The notes below the pieces were generated by a model. The model did not search any database. It saw only the letters and a list, made by a program, of their open reading frames with translations, and was not told the origin of the DNA. The position numbers and the translations under genes were made by a program. DNA of 64,000 bases from Deroplatys truncata (lineage: Eukaryota > Arthropoda > Insecta > Mantodea > Mantidae), in assembly GCA_030765065.1 (NCBI GenBank), contig CM060984.1, positions 97,321,488-97,385,487 of the forward strand. Reading direction: 5' to 3'. Positions 55,676-64,000 of this stretch are shown in pieces (the stretch's first letter is position 1; the number at the start of each line of letters is the position of its first letter).

Positions 55676-56715
55676 ATTTTCTCTACTACTTAAGTAGAGG
55701 AAGTATTGCATACCATCAAAAATTTCGATACCTAGACTTCACTGGAAACACACGTTTTGAGGTTCCCTGAATAAAAAAAAAATATTTTTAGAGAAAGACT
55801 CATGCGCACATGTGTGTCTATGAACAGCATAACTAAAAAACGAAATGTCCATTAAATACCAAAATTGGTGTTTAAGTTTAGGATCTTCTAAAAATGCAAC
55901 ACAAGATTTTGAAGAAAATCCCGTCAACCAAAACTACTCTTTAACTTGGAAAATGTTCGTTATTTTTTATTTTCTCAAAAATATTCCGAAGATTTTGATT
56001 AAAGTAACATATGTTTAAGATATTTGCGTGACAAATGAAATGGAGAGGTATCTTCATTCAGAATGACTCAGTAAGAGATAGATAAAATGTTACTATACAC
56101 ATGAAGATCTCGTTAAAGCAATTTATGTCAAATAACTTTTCCTGTGGAGAAATTGAAATTGAGTTTTATTTATGTCTTTAACTACTATGGTCCTTAGCGT
56201 GCCATTCTATATTGGGCGTGAAATACCGGTAATTTTGCTTTGTCGTCTTTATCAGGCTTGAGGTTCTTTTACGTGCCGTAAATCTACGACACGGATCCAC
56301 CGGCTTTACTTCCCTTCCGAAGGAAGCCATGCTAAGGTTTTTACGCCCGAAAAATCCATTGCCCTCCGCCGGGTTTGAACCCGCCACCTTGGGAACTAGA
56401 TGCTAGCACGGTACCAGTACTCCACGGAGGACGGCTTTCCTTGTTCTGGTTTGAATTTTCAGATACTCTTATTTTTCTCAAATGGGAAGTCGTTGCCTCT
56501 TTACTCGTAATTCAAAGAGCATAGAATTTCAAAGCCATCACATAGCTACAGTCTCTTTAAAAATCTGACTGTTTTTCTTACTGTATCATACAACGAATTG
56601 TGTAAATGTGAATTGAAAGTTTATGTGGAATAACAAGAAGTAACTAGAATAGCAAGCGTTTGTAAGAATAGCTTGTAGAAGAGTGGGTAGAGAATGTCAT
56701 GTGAATGCAACACGT
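55676..56715 (+). repeat. F1 repeat copy 26 (+), interrupted by SINE-A
   Basis: TTTTCTCTACTACTTAAGTA head, GATACCTAGACTTCACTGG, short microsatellite GCGCACATGTGTGTC, core, SINE-A at 56150-56434, then TGGTTTGAATTTTCAG and the tail GTAGAGAATGTCATGTGAAT. Confidence 0.78.
56150..56434 (-). mobile_element. SINE-A copy
   Basis: Tail AAATTGAAATTGAGTTTTAT, a small deletion in TTTATG(GACGCTC)TTTAAC relative to other copies, body, and head with B box GGGTTCAAACCC. No clear target duplication. Confidence 0.88.
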
Positions 56716-56784
56716 ATTTTCACTAATGCTCCAGAAAAAACAGCTCTATTAGAGTTTTCAGTATCTTATTTGATATACATTACA

Positions 56785-56885
56785 CCCAGAGAGAGAGAAG
56801 AGTGGGGTGGGGGACGACGGATGGTAACTGGAGAGGGAGGGAAGGAGGGAGAGAACAGACGGAAAACAGGAAATGGAAGGTGAGC
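56785..56885. repeat. Purine-rich patch
   Basis: GAGAGAGAGAAGAGTGGGGT and AGGGAGGGAAGGAGGGAGAG. Frames here are composition artefacts. Confidence 0.6.
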
Positions 56886-57916
56886 GGAGCTGCTGATTCC
56901 TCTAGTGCAAATAATAAAAGTGGATAGAAAAATAAAATGTTCATGAATAGTATGTAGCATCGGTAACAATCTGCAGAGATTTTGCTCTGAGGTTTTATAA
57001 TGATCTGAATGTAAGAGTCAAGTTTGAAAGTTCGTTTCATTGCTACAAACAAAGCATAACTAATGCCAGACCATTGTTTCTATTATTCTTTAGGGGCATA
57101 TTAGGGGTACCAATTTCATGTCTTGATCTTTTTGCGCAATTTTTGTAATCTCTTTAGTTTACGGGTTCAGTTTTAATACATGTTGGAAACCGTTTTACTT
57201 TAGCAGTAAGTATAGTTATATGCGGCTTATAATTACGTACCGAAACGCCAACAAAAAAGAAAAAGAATGCAACGCTATGAAGCCCCGGCGTTTTGTCTAT
57301 ATGTGGCGTGTTAAGTGCTGTGCAAATAGCATCGCCAGACCGAGGTAGTACCAAACAGAGAAAGGAAAACGCAATTAAAATACACAGCAAACACAGAATA
57401 ATTAAAATATTCACATCGCATGTCAGACTGTAGGTTTATTCCAACCTAAATGTTTAGAAAATTCAATATTCATCTTGAGAGAAATTTTCTGAAATTATTA
57501 TGTTTGTTAGCCGCCTTTTGGGTTAAACTTGATCAAAACACTCTAATGAAGGTTGAGTTACTTTTCTAGTTTATGAAATATGCCAGATTTTCTATTTAAA
57601 GTAAAATAATTATTAACGTTCCTTAGCGTACTTAAAGCATCTTTACGTAACCTTTTCTTTATCTCTCACGATCTTGCATTGACTATCATATATTCTAAAA
57701 ACAAGTTTATATTCACCTAAATTCTACTTGTTTAAATCACATGGTGGCAGTTTTTCTCTTCGTTCTTTGGAATACAGGAACCAGCGCATGCCAGGAGCAA
57801 TCTTCCATATGCTTTCAAGAATCAACATAGAGGGTTTCTTCAAATTTCTTCTACCCTAAGCTACCCTTTGTATAGAAAAATTTTCTTTATGTTTATTTCC
57901 CCAAAATTACGAAGAT
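56886..57916. other. Unassigned sequence
   Basis: No recognised gene or repeat. CTACCCTAAGCTACCCTTTG near 57853 resembles the F1 core, a possible minimal F1 fragment (57800-57910). Confidence 0.3.
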
Positions 57917-58174
57917 AATCCAGGAAGTATCGGTCTTTTGCGCATTCCAGCTGCGCAGATAGCTATGGGGCTTCTATCCAAGATAGAATGATTGTCTCGG
58001 ATCTTTTCTCAATGCTGTATGAGTGCTAGTGGAAACAAGTTGTTATTGTGTATTCTGAGATTCTATCACATAGTTCATTTTGAACAAAGTTCTACCGACT
58101 GTGCGAAAAGAGGTGTTATTGAATTTTTGAATGATCGGGAGTTGAAACCTGCAGAAATTTACAATGAACGAAAT
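57917..58174 (+). pseudogene. 5' end of a mariner-family element: terminal motif plus N-terminal helix-turn-helix remnant
   Basis: AATCCAGGAAGTATCGG at 57917-57933 matches, at 16 of 17 positions, the terminal motif of the mariner fragment at 62066. About 160 bases further, codons at 58094-58174 read TDCAKRGVIEFLNDRELKP then AEIYNERN. This resembles the first helix-turn-helix of mariner-type transposases, where a basic-R-x-VI-x-FL...P-x-EI pattern is usual (family knowledge, from memory). After that the reading leaves the family, so the rest of the transposase is lost. The surrounding 111-codon frame at 57992-58327 is otherwise unrecognised. Confidence 0.45.
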
Positions 58175-59809
58175 ATACCTACCGGGTGGAAGGGAAGTCA
58201 TTACATGATTCCATTATTTGAATATATTTTGCATCTTTCAGTGTTTTCTATGAACATTTTCTGGGGAGATATTTTAGTTTTTTTTCGAGAACATAAAAGC
58301 ACACGCGCAAGTAGCAGCGGGCGTTAGCTATTACCGAAGGTGGCACTCGCGCTTTCGAAACCAGAAGTAGTTCAGTGTGTAAACAGGCTTCATTTTCGCT
58401 GTATGGCGCTGGTTCATGAGTGTAGATAAAGGTGTCGTGCCTGTAACGTTCTAATAACTGCATTTGTATCTTTCAGTGACACATTTTGTAATCTAAACGC
58501 ATAATCAGCTCATTCAACATTAAACTGAATACGTTTTGCAACTGATACTGCTAATTTAATGAACCAACTATCTTTTGATATGAAAAAACATAGGCTCTTA
58601 CAGTTCTGCAACCTTATCTACACTCCATATAAAAAAGTCTACTAAACGGCAGTTTTAACATGGACAGCAAAAGAATAAACAATAAATCAAATGATTCGTA
58701 CGATTCAAAGATATTGCTCAAAATGGCCATCATTTGCGTACCTGCAAGCTTCACACCTTCGTAATAATTACGTCGTACTCTAGACACTTACATTGTTGCG
58801 CGTTTTCTCCGCAGCCAGATGAGTACATTGTCTTAAAGATTCGACATCAGTAATCACTGTTTTGTACACCCTGCTTTTCACCCCACCACAGAGGAAAGAG
58901 TCCAGAGGACTTCTTTTGTTACTAAATACGTGAGTTTCAGTGCATAGTACAGTGTTACTATAATAGTAACTCAACTTCTAGCGCAGCTGATATAATTATG
59001 GTACACTTTTCAGTCAGCGATCGCGAAACACTTATTGGAAGATGAAGGCCATTCTGCTAGTGTAGGCCAATAGCTAAATGTTGTACTTGTCATTTCGCCA
59101 AAACTTACACCACGCTTTCGTCGTCTTTGTTTGGATTAAGGGTGGTGTGAAAAACAAAACAGCTAATCCCCCACCTCCCAGTTTAGGGGAGGTTCAGAGA
59201 GGTTGTGCTGTTTTGTTTACGTCCAGGAGTCGGTTATCATATTGACCTATCTTAACCTAGCAACGTAGCCTTGGTCTCCAACCACAATAATATTTCGTCT
59301 GCAAAACCGTGTTCGGAAATGATTAATTACTCGTATTTTAAAATCCAGCGTCATGTCACATAGTTAGACGGAAACTAAGTCGGAAATGGGTTATTCTACC
59401 CATCCTACAAGTAATAAACTATTATCATACATTCTTATGAAATAAATATCTAATTTGGAAAAACGACATTTTTTGTTTCGAAAATGGTTAACCACAGAAC
59501 AAAATACTGTTATACCGTTTTGTTTGTAATACCTCTATGAAGTGCATATTAGAAGTTTCCTTCCAACCTGTATGTATATTACACAAAGTGATATGAAATG
59601 TTCAAAAATGGAGGATCCGGACGTTCGTCACTGATCAAGATGATTTCAGAAATCAATTAAACGACTAAATCGTGCAAGACTAATGCATAACCTAGATGAT
59701 TCTGTGGAGAAATAAAGTAAGCTTCAATTTTGTAAGCGACATACTTCTTTTGTAATGTTTTTAATTCATTAAAGTGAAACAGCCATTACTCCCTGGATTA
59801 CCCTCGTAG
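58175..59809. other. Unassigned sequence with one hairpin
   Basis: Includes the hairpin at 59151-59217, listed separately. No gene recognised in 58175-59809. Confidence 0.35.
59151..59217. repeat. Two-stem hairpin, 67 bp
   Basis: Outer stem AAACAAAACAGC (59151-59162) with GCTGTTTTGTTT (59206-59217), perfect. Inner stem ACCTCCC (59172-59178) with GGGAGGT (59186-59192). Unequal internal loops. Confidence 0.55.
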
Positions 59810-60212
59810 CTCAAAGGATTTTGATTAAAATGCCTGTGTTTGAGATATTGGCAGTTTTATGTAACCGACAAGCTGTAACGATAGACTGCAATTTACTGCA
59901 CTAAAATGTAAAACTTGTTAAAATGCAATTGCCTAAAATAAATTACCTTTAGGAGATATTTTCGGGTTGAATTTGCCAATATTTTAAGCAACATGCTTCT
60001 AAAATGGTATGTTGCTCGTGTATCGTTCAAAGAGTATTTAATGTAGCGCTGCTTTATATAAACATGACCCTTGTCCGAGCCTTTTATGTAGTTACACAAA
60101 ATATTTAGCCAAATATTTGTCATATTTAACGGGAAAGATAGAACAGGATTGTGAATAAAAATAAATGATAGTGGATAAAGAAAGCCGTGTGATTGTAAAG
60201 CATCATATGTTC
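59810..60212 (+). repeat. F1 fragment, copy 27 (+), old
   Basis: ATTTTGATTAAAATGCCTGT and TTTGAGATATTGGCAG start the match, and TAAATGATAGTGGATAAAGA with GTGTGATTGTAAAGCATC is the F1 tail. The middle is strongly diverged or replaced. The tail directly abuts the head of copy 28. Confidence 0.55.
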
Positions 60213-60885
60213 AATTTCTCTACCACGCAACAGAAGTTATTCTATTGCACCCAAAAAGTCGATATGGAGATTTCACGGGAAATATATGCTTTGAGGCACC
60301 TGAATCCATAAAAAAGGGCATTTTTAAAAAAGTTTGGTGTGTATACCTATGTGTCTTTACATGGAATGTTTTTCAAACTTCTTGTTTTTCTCAAAATTAG
60401 TAACTAGTTTTATTAAAATACAACATGTTTAAGATATTTACATGACAAAATATATATTTTGAATTTCCTGGTAATAGCCGATGAAGTCGTTTGTTTGGAA
60501 AGAATTTCAACAGAATTACTGGAAGAAACGTGCTAATTAAAAACTACAGATCTGTTTAAAACACAATATATTTAAAATAATCTATTTTGTAGCATTAGTC
60601 GATATATACGTTGTTATTAGATTAAATTTTCCAATAATTTCTTGTTGTTTAAAGTACTATCGTTGTTCAGCTGTTTTTCGCAATGTTATGGAAGTATTAT
60701 GGAAATTGTAGACCAGCATATAGCGACTAGCTTTTAAACATCTTAATGTCGATTCTGTTTCCCCTACCCCTTGTATCTTCAACGAAATGCATAACAAAAC
60801 TATTTCTGTAACATTTTATGCTGATAAAATGAAGTAGACAGAAAAATAAGCTTTCGTAGGAATATTTTGTAACACATGTGCATAT
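60213..60885 (+). repeat. F1 repeat copy 28 (+), internally deleted
   Basis: Head TTTCTCTACCACGCAACAGA, GATATGGAGATTTCACGGGA. The block containing the microsatellite is deleted (TGTGTATACCTATGTGTC joins TTTACATGGAATG). The core follows and a shortened tail ends near GTAACACATG. Confidence 0.78.
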
Positions 60886-60889
60886 TAAA

Positions 60890-61400
60890 ATATCTGATGT
60901 GTTACATTCACATGACTTTCTGGACCTATTGTTTAAAAAAATAGCTTTTTTTCCTATCTACTTCATGTTAATCCAGATAAAAATTTGTAGAATTTATTTT
61001 ATTACATATTTATTTGTAAGTACAAGGAATTAGGGGAATACAGCAGACTTAAGCGGCAATTAAATCTTTTGGTCGCTATGTGATTAGTTGGAAATTCTGT
61101 TCTCTTTGCATGACTAGGTGGAAAAACAAAAAAAGGAAAAAAGGAGGAAGGAAATAAATCTTCGTGTTGCATCTTTGGAAGATGCTGAATTAAATACCAA
61201 GTTTCGTATTTAATCGACTTTTTGTTTTTGAGTTATGTTGTTCACAGATAAACATACACACACGCGCGCGCGCGCGGGCCTTTTTCTAGAAATCCTTTTG
61301 GGGGGTTTAGAAGGCCTCAAAACATATATTTCTGGTGAAATCTCACATCGAATTATTCGCTGTTACACAATATTTCTCCTAGTAGGTAGGGACAGTCGTG
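60890..61400 (-). repeat. F1 repeat copy 29 (-), tail-to-tail with copy 28
   Basis: ATCTGATGTGTTACATTCAC to CTCACATCGAATTATTCG. It has a large internal deletion between GACTAGGTGG and TCTTCGTGTTGCATC. The microsatellite is CACACACACGCGCGCGCGCG. It has a G-run (GGGGGG) where others have GGGG. Confidence 0.75.
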
Positions 61401-62065
61401 TGAATACAACATAATATATTTTTAAATTTAACTTTTAATACCGATTTGTTATTTTCTCTGCGTGTATTCAGTGGCACATGACTGTACATCTCACTCTTTT
61501 AGCTTTAAGACCCATAAAACCCTTTCAATGAGTTCTGTTGTGTTATATCAACTTTAGAGCTTGGACTAAATCTCTCTCCATCATTTATTCATTAAATAGA
61601 GGGTTTTATTACAAAGCATTTTCCAGCATTGAGAAGATACAGCAAATAAATGAAGGATAGAGTGGATGTAATGAAATTCCAACACTGAAGTGCCCATTTC
61701 TCTTTGTCTATGCGAGAGAAGGCCTTGTTTTCGCGTCACTGTTTCTGTTACACGTACAAGAAGATTGGTTTGAAGTTTGCTTTCTTGTGCTCCAGATGCA
61801 GAGGAAACTAAGGATCGATATCATCATTACCATCGTCCCAAATAGCAGCAATTTTTACCCTGAGATAACCACGCTCCCTACTTTAATCGACATGCACATC
61901 AGTCGACATGTCCAGTGCTAAGCGGGCTTGGTAATGAACCTCGCAGGGGTGACAAGTTTGCAGCCTGATGTGGTGAAGAAATACTAGCGTCGAATGCATG
62001 GAATGTTATAGAATGCTGTAGTGAAGCACAAAGCGGTTTTGCCCTAATAATGCTTTTACAAGGGC
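61401..62065. other. Unassigned sequence
   Basis: No gene or repeat recognised before the mariner terminal motif. Confidence 0.35.
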
Positions 62066-62124
62066 AATCCAGGAAGTAACGGCGTTTGGCTTTAATAAAT
62101 TAAAACAAGAATATATTTTATTAA

Positions 62125-63010
62125 AAACTCTTATGTGCAACATTCACATTACTTTCTGTACTCTCTGTCGCTTACTACTGGATATACAATTATTCTTAAG
62201 AAATTTATTTTACTACCTAGTTAATTTTAATCTAGATAAACCTTTTCCGGAAATAGCTGCATTACACATTTCCTTATAGATAGAAAGGGATTGGGGATAG
62301 TCAAATGTTTAAGAACTGGACGCTATACGCTGCCTTAAAATTCCATACTGTTTCCATGCAATCGCGAGAAACAACTGAAAATCGCCAGGACTGAAAAAAA
62401 TGGTTAACTATTGAACAATTCGAACCATTAATGATGGATATCTCAGAAATAGCTTATGCAATAAATAAAGTTATTTTAAATAAATTGTGTGTTTTAAACA
62501 GATCTACATTTGTTGTGTAGTATCTACGTTTTCGTCTATGGCTTAACGTTCACCAATTATGCAAGATTATACAAAATTCCTTCCGAATGAAGAGGACTTC
62601 ACACGCTGTTACCAAAAATCCTAGATATACGTTTTATCTGTAATGTAAATCTTTAATATATGGTATTTTAATAAAAATCATTAGTCGTTTCTTATAAAAT
62701 AAAACAATTCGAAAACTCTTCCATGTAAAGCATAGTTTCGGGTGGGGGATTTTCTTGAAAACTTCGTGTCGCATCTTTGGAAGATACTGAACTAAACACC
62801 AAGTTAGGTATTTATTGACTTTTTGTTTTTGAGTTATGGTATTCACAAATACAAACACAAACACACATGAACTTTTTTCTAAAATGATTTTTTTATTCAA
62901 GGGGCCTCAAAACTTGTAATTTCGGTGCAATCTCGGTATTGAATTTTTGGGCACAATGCAGCACGTTCCCTATTGCTATGTACGTGGTAGAGTAGGAGGT
63001 AGAGAAAGTA
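62125..63010 (-). repeat. F1 repeat copy 30 (-), inserted in a mariner 3' end
   Basis: CTTATGTGCAACATTCACAT to GTAGGAGGTAGAGAAAGTA. A-rich flanks TTAAAAA and AAAAG. The CA place reads CACAAATACAAACACAAACA. Frame 62634-62900 is a shadow of the repeat. Confidence 0.8.
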
Positions 63011-63042
63011 AAAAGTATGTCTTTACAAAATTCAACATTACT

Positions 63043-63175
63043 TTATTTCTCCACATAAGTACTACCGTTATTTAAACATTTGTGATATCTTTCCACGAGC
63101 TTTAGAACGCCCATGTTGTAGCCGGTTCTCCAGTCCGTTAAGTCAAAATGTTTGGACCAAGCAAAGAACGAGCAA
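63043..63175 (-). pseudogene. C-terminal end of a mariner-like transposase
   Basis: The minus strand reads DWRTGYNMGVLKLVERYHK and then CLNNGSTYVEK before a TAA at 63043-63045. The Y-x2-G-[IV]-x-KL-[VP]-x-RY-x-KCLN-x2-G-x-YVEK pattern is the typical end of mariner-type transposases (recognised from memory of the family). Only the last 40-45 residues are present. No catalytic part remains upstream; it is replaced by unrelated sequence and a SINE head. It is a different family from the one at 39-40 kb, whose C-terminus is unlike this one. Confidence 0.7.
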
Positions 63176-63261
63176 TATTTAAGAGAGAAATGCATAACTC
63201 ATCTGTGTTGCACAGTCTTATAGATCACTTAAATTCTTCAAATGATCTGTGAGGAGTAACG

Positions 63262-63420
63262 GAGTGAATGGCCGGGGGGGGGAGCGGAGAACCTGGAGAA
63301 AACCCGCCCACACGCCGCTTTGTCCACCACAAATCCCTCATGCAGGTCCGTGGGATCGAACCCGGACCACGTTAATGAGAGGCGAACGGTCTAACCACTC
63401 TACCACGGCGCCGCCCAAGT
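63262..63420 (-). mobile_element. SINE-D, tRNA-derived head
   Basis: Minus strand: GGCGGCGCCGTGGTAGAGTG, GTTAGACCGTTCGCCTCTCA, B box GGGTTCGATCCCACGG. The A box (TGGTAGAGTGG) and B box are both good. A G-run (GGCCGGGGGGGGGAGCGG) lies at the far end near 63270. The head still resembles a tRNA, but the normal acceptor pairing is not kept, so I call it a SINE. The 62-codon frame on the plus strand is not a gene. Confidence 0.55.
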
Positions 63421-64000
63421 CAGGATCTGTTAGATGAAATTACCGGGAAGGTGAAAGTAATTTATTCCGTCAGAGAATTCCGAAATTATTTAGGTACCTA
63501 CAGCAAGAAAAAAAAAGCTAAGGCAATCACGAAATAAACTGAAAAAACAGGAATGGTTTGATGTGGGTATTTGCTTTCTGGGAATGCGTTCTTATATTGA
63601 CCGTAAAAGAAAAAAATAAACAAATCAGAAATATGTTCTGAACGGGAATTTGGCAGGTTGAATTTTGCACCTCCTCTTCTCTACAGTGCTCCTAAATATC
63701 ATCTTTTAAGAAATAGGTAGACCTAAGAAACTGATTGCCAAAAGGGCACCACGAAATACGAAATCGTAATGCATTATGCTAATGATCGTATATGCATGAA
63801 TAATGTTATGAAATACTGCCATCACTTCTTAAATATATATTCAATCGGATGTTACTAGATAAGATTTTGCTGTGCGACATGTTTCACCAAACTCAATAAT
63901 GAGCCTTTGGATTTGTTGGTTTATGCGTACTCAATGTTGAACTCTCAACAAAAATTAGATTTAAAAAACATCACTTTAAAAATGTTCATAAAAAAGCACA
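63421..64000. other. Unassigned sequence to the window end
   Basis: A+T-rich, no repeat, RNA or frame recognised. Confidence 0.35.

Larger units (their letters stand above)
62066..63175 (-). mobile_element. 3' end of a mariner-family element, split by F1 copy 30
   Basis: The outer end is AATCCAGGAAGTAACGG (62066-62082). Sequence runs inward to about 62124, is interrupted by F1 copy 30, and continues with TATGTCTTTACAAAATTCAA and the transposase C-terminus at 63043-63175. The shared terminal motif with 57917 and the coding remnant on the correct strand support one family. Confidence 0.55.

Noticed and set aside
57992..58327. Complete small protein of 111 codons
   Set aside because: Only 27 codons in the middle resemble a mariner helix-turn-helix; the ends are unrelated, so it is annotated as a remnant only.
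53590..63420. Functional tRNA genes at tRNA-like heads (53.6, 63.3, 29.6, 45.6 kb and SINE-A/B heads)
   Set aside because: A and B boxes are present, but acceptor or anticodon arms are imperfect and each head continues into a SINE body.

Overview
The window looks like heterochromatin-like or intergenic DNA from an arthropod, most likely an insect. It is A+T-rich and has no operons, no bacterial gene density and no intact long open frames. It holds tRNA-derived SINEs, 3' fragments of non-LTR retrotransposons, decayed mariner-type transposases of insect type and many dinucleotide and trinucleotide microsatellites. I could not assign a species. I found no convincing host protein-coding gene; the nearest candidate is an 86-codon unknown frame at 11034-11294.

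The dominant component is one repeat family, called F1 here. It is about 0.9 kb, has about 30 copies or fragments in both orientations, and fills roughly one third of the window. A + copy begins T(3-5)ACTTTCTCTAC, then CGAGATTTCACCGGAAAT, then a CA/GT microsatellite in a fixed place (between the motif ATGC[A/T]GTTCAC and a GGAC[C]TTTTTCTAAAAATG block on the other strand). It ends AGAGAAAGTCATGTGAATGTAACACATCAGATTTTT. Its two ends share a 12-bp inverted repeat, ACTTTCTCTACT. It has no coding capacity that I can see, so it behaves like a non-autonomous mobile element. I cannot name it.

Layout. 1-6.7 kb: F1 copy 1, a non-LTR tail carrying an RNase H remnant, and SINEs. 6.7-8.9 kb: a three-level nest (F1 inside a foldback element inside F1). 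9-12.2 kb: unknown sequence, the unknown frame, then a SINE that carries a younger non-LTR insertion, both with clean target-site duplications. 12.2-17.7 kb: mostly unassigned, with one exon-like transposase fragment. 17.7-25.6 kb: several F1 copies, a 931-bp LTR-like insertion and two strong hairpins. 25.6-27.3 kb: an ATT microsatellite and a decayed tandem array of about 72-bp units rich in TTCnnGAA motifs. 27.6-38.6 kb: F1 copies, SINEs and a second LTR-like copy. 38.7-42.9 kb: a decayed 1.3-kb mariner, a 267-bp MITE, a second RNase H remnant and a pyrimidine tract. 43-56.7 kb: F1 copies, nested SINEs and an F1-in-F1 nest. 56.7-64 kb: fragments of a second mariner family at 57.9 kb and 62.1-63.2 kb, tied together by a shared 17-bp terminal motif, plus a tail-to-tail F1 pair.

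The main interest is genomic archaeology. The nests give insertion order, empty-site reconstructions and direct evidence for F1 mobility. Other leads are the TTCnnGAA tandem array, the microsatellites carried inside F1, and the tail-to-tail F1 pairs that suggest a larger foldback form.
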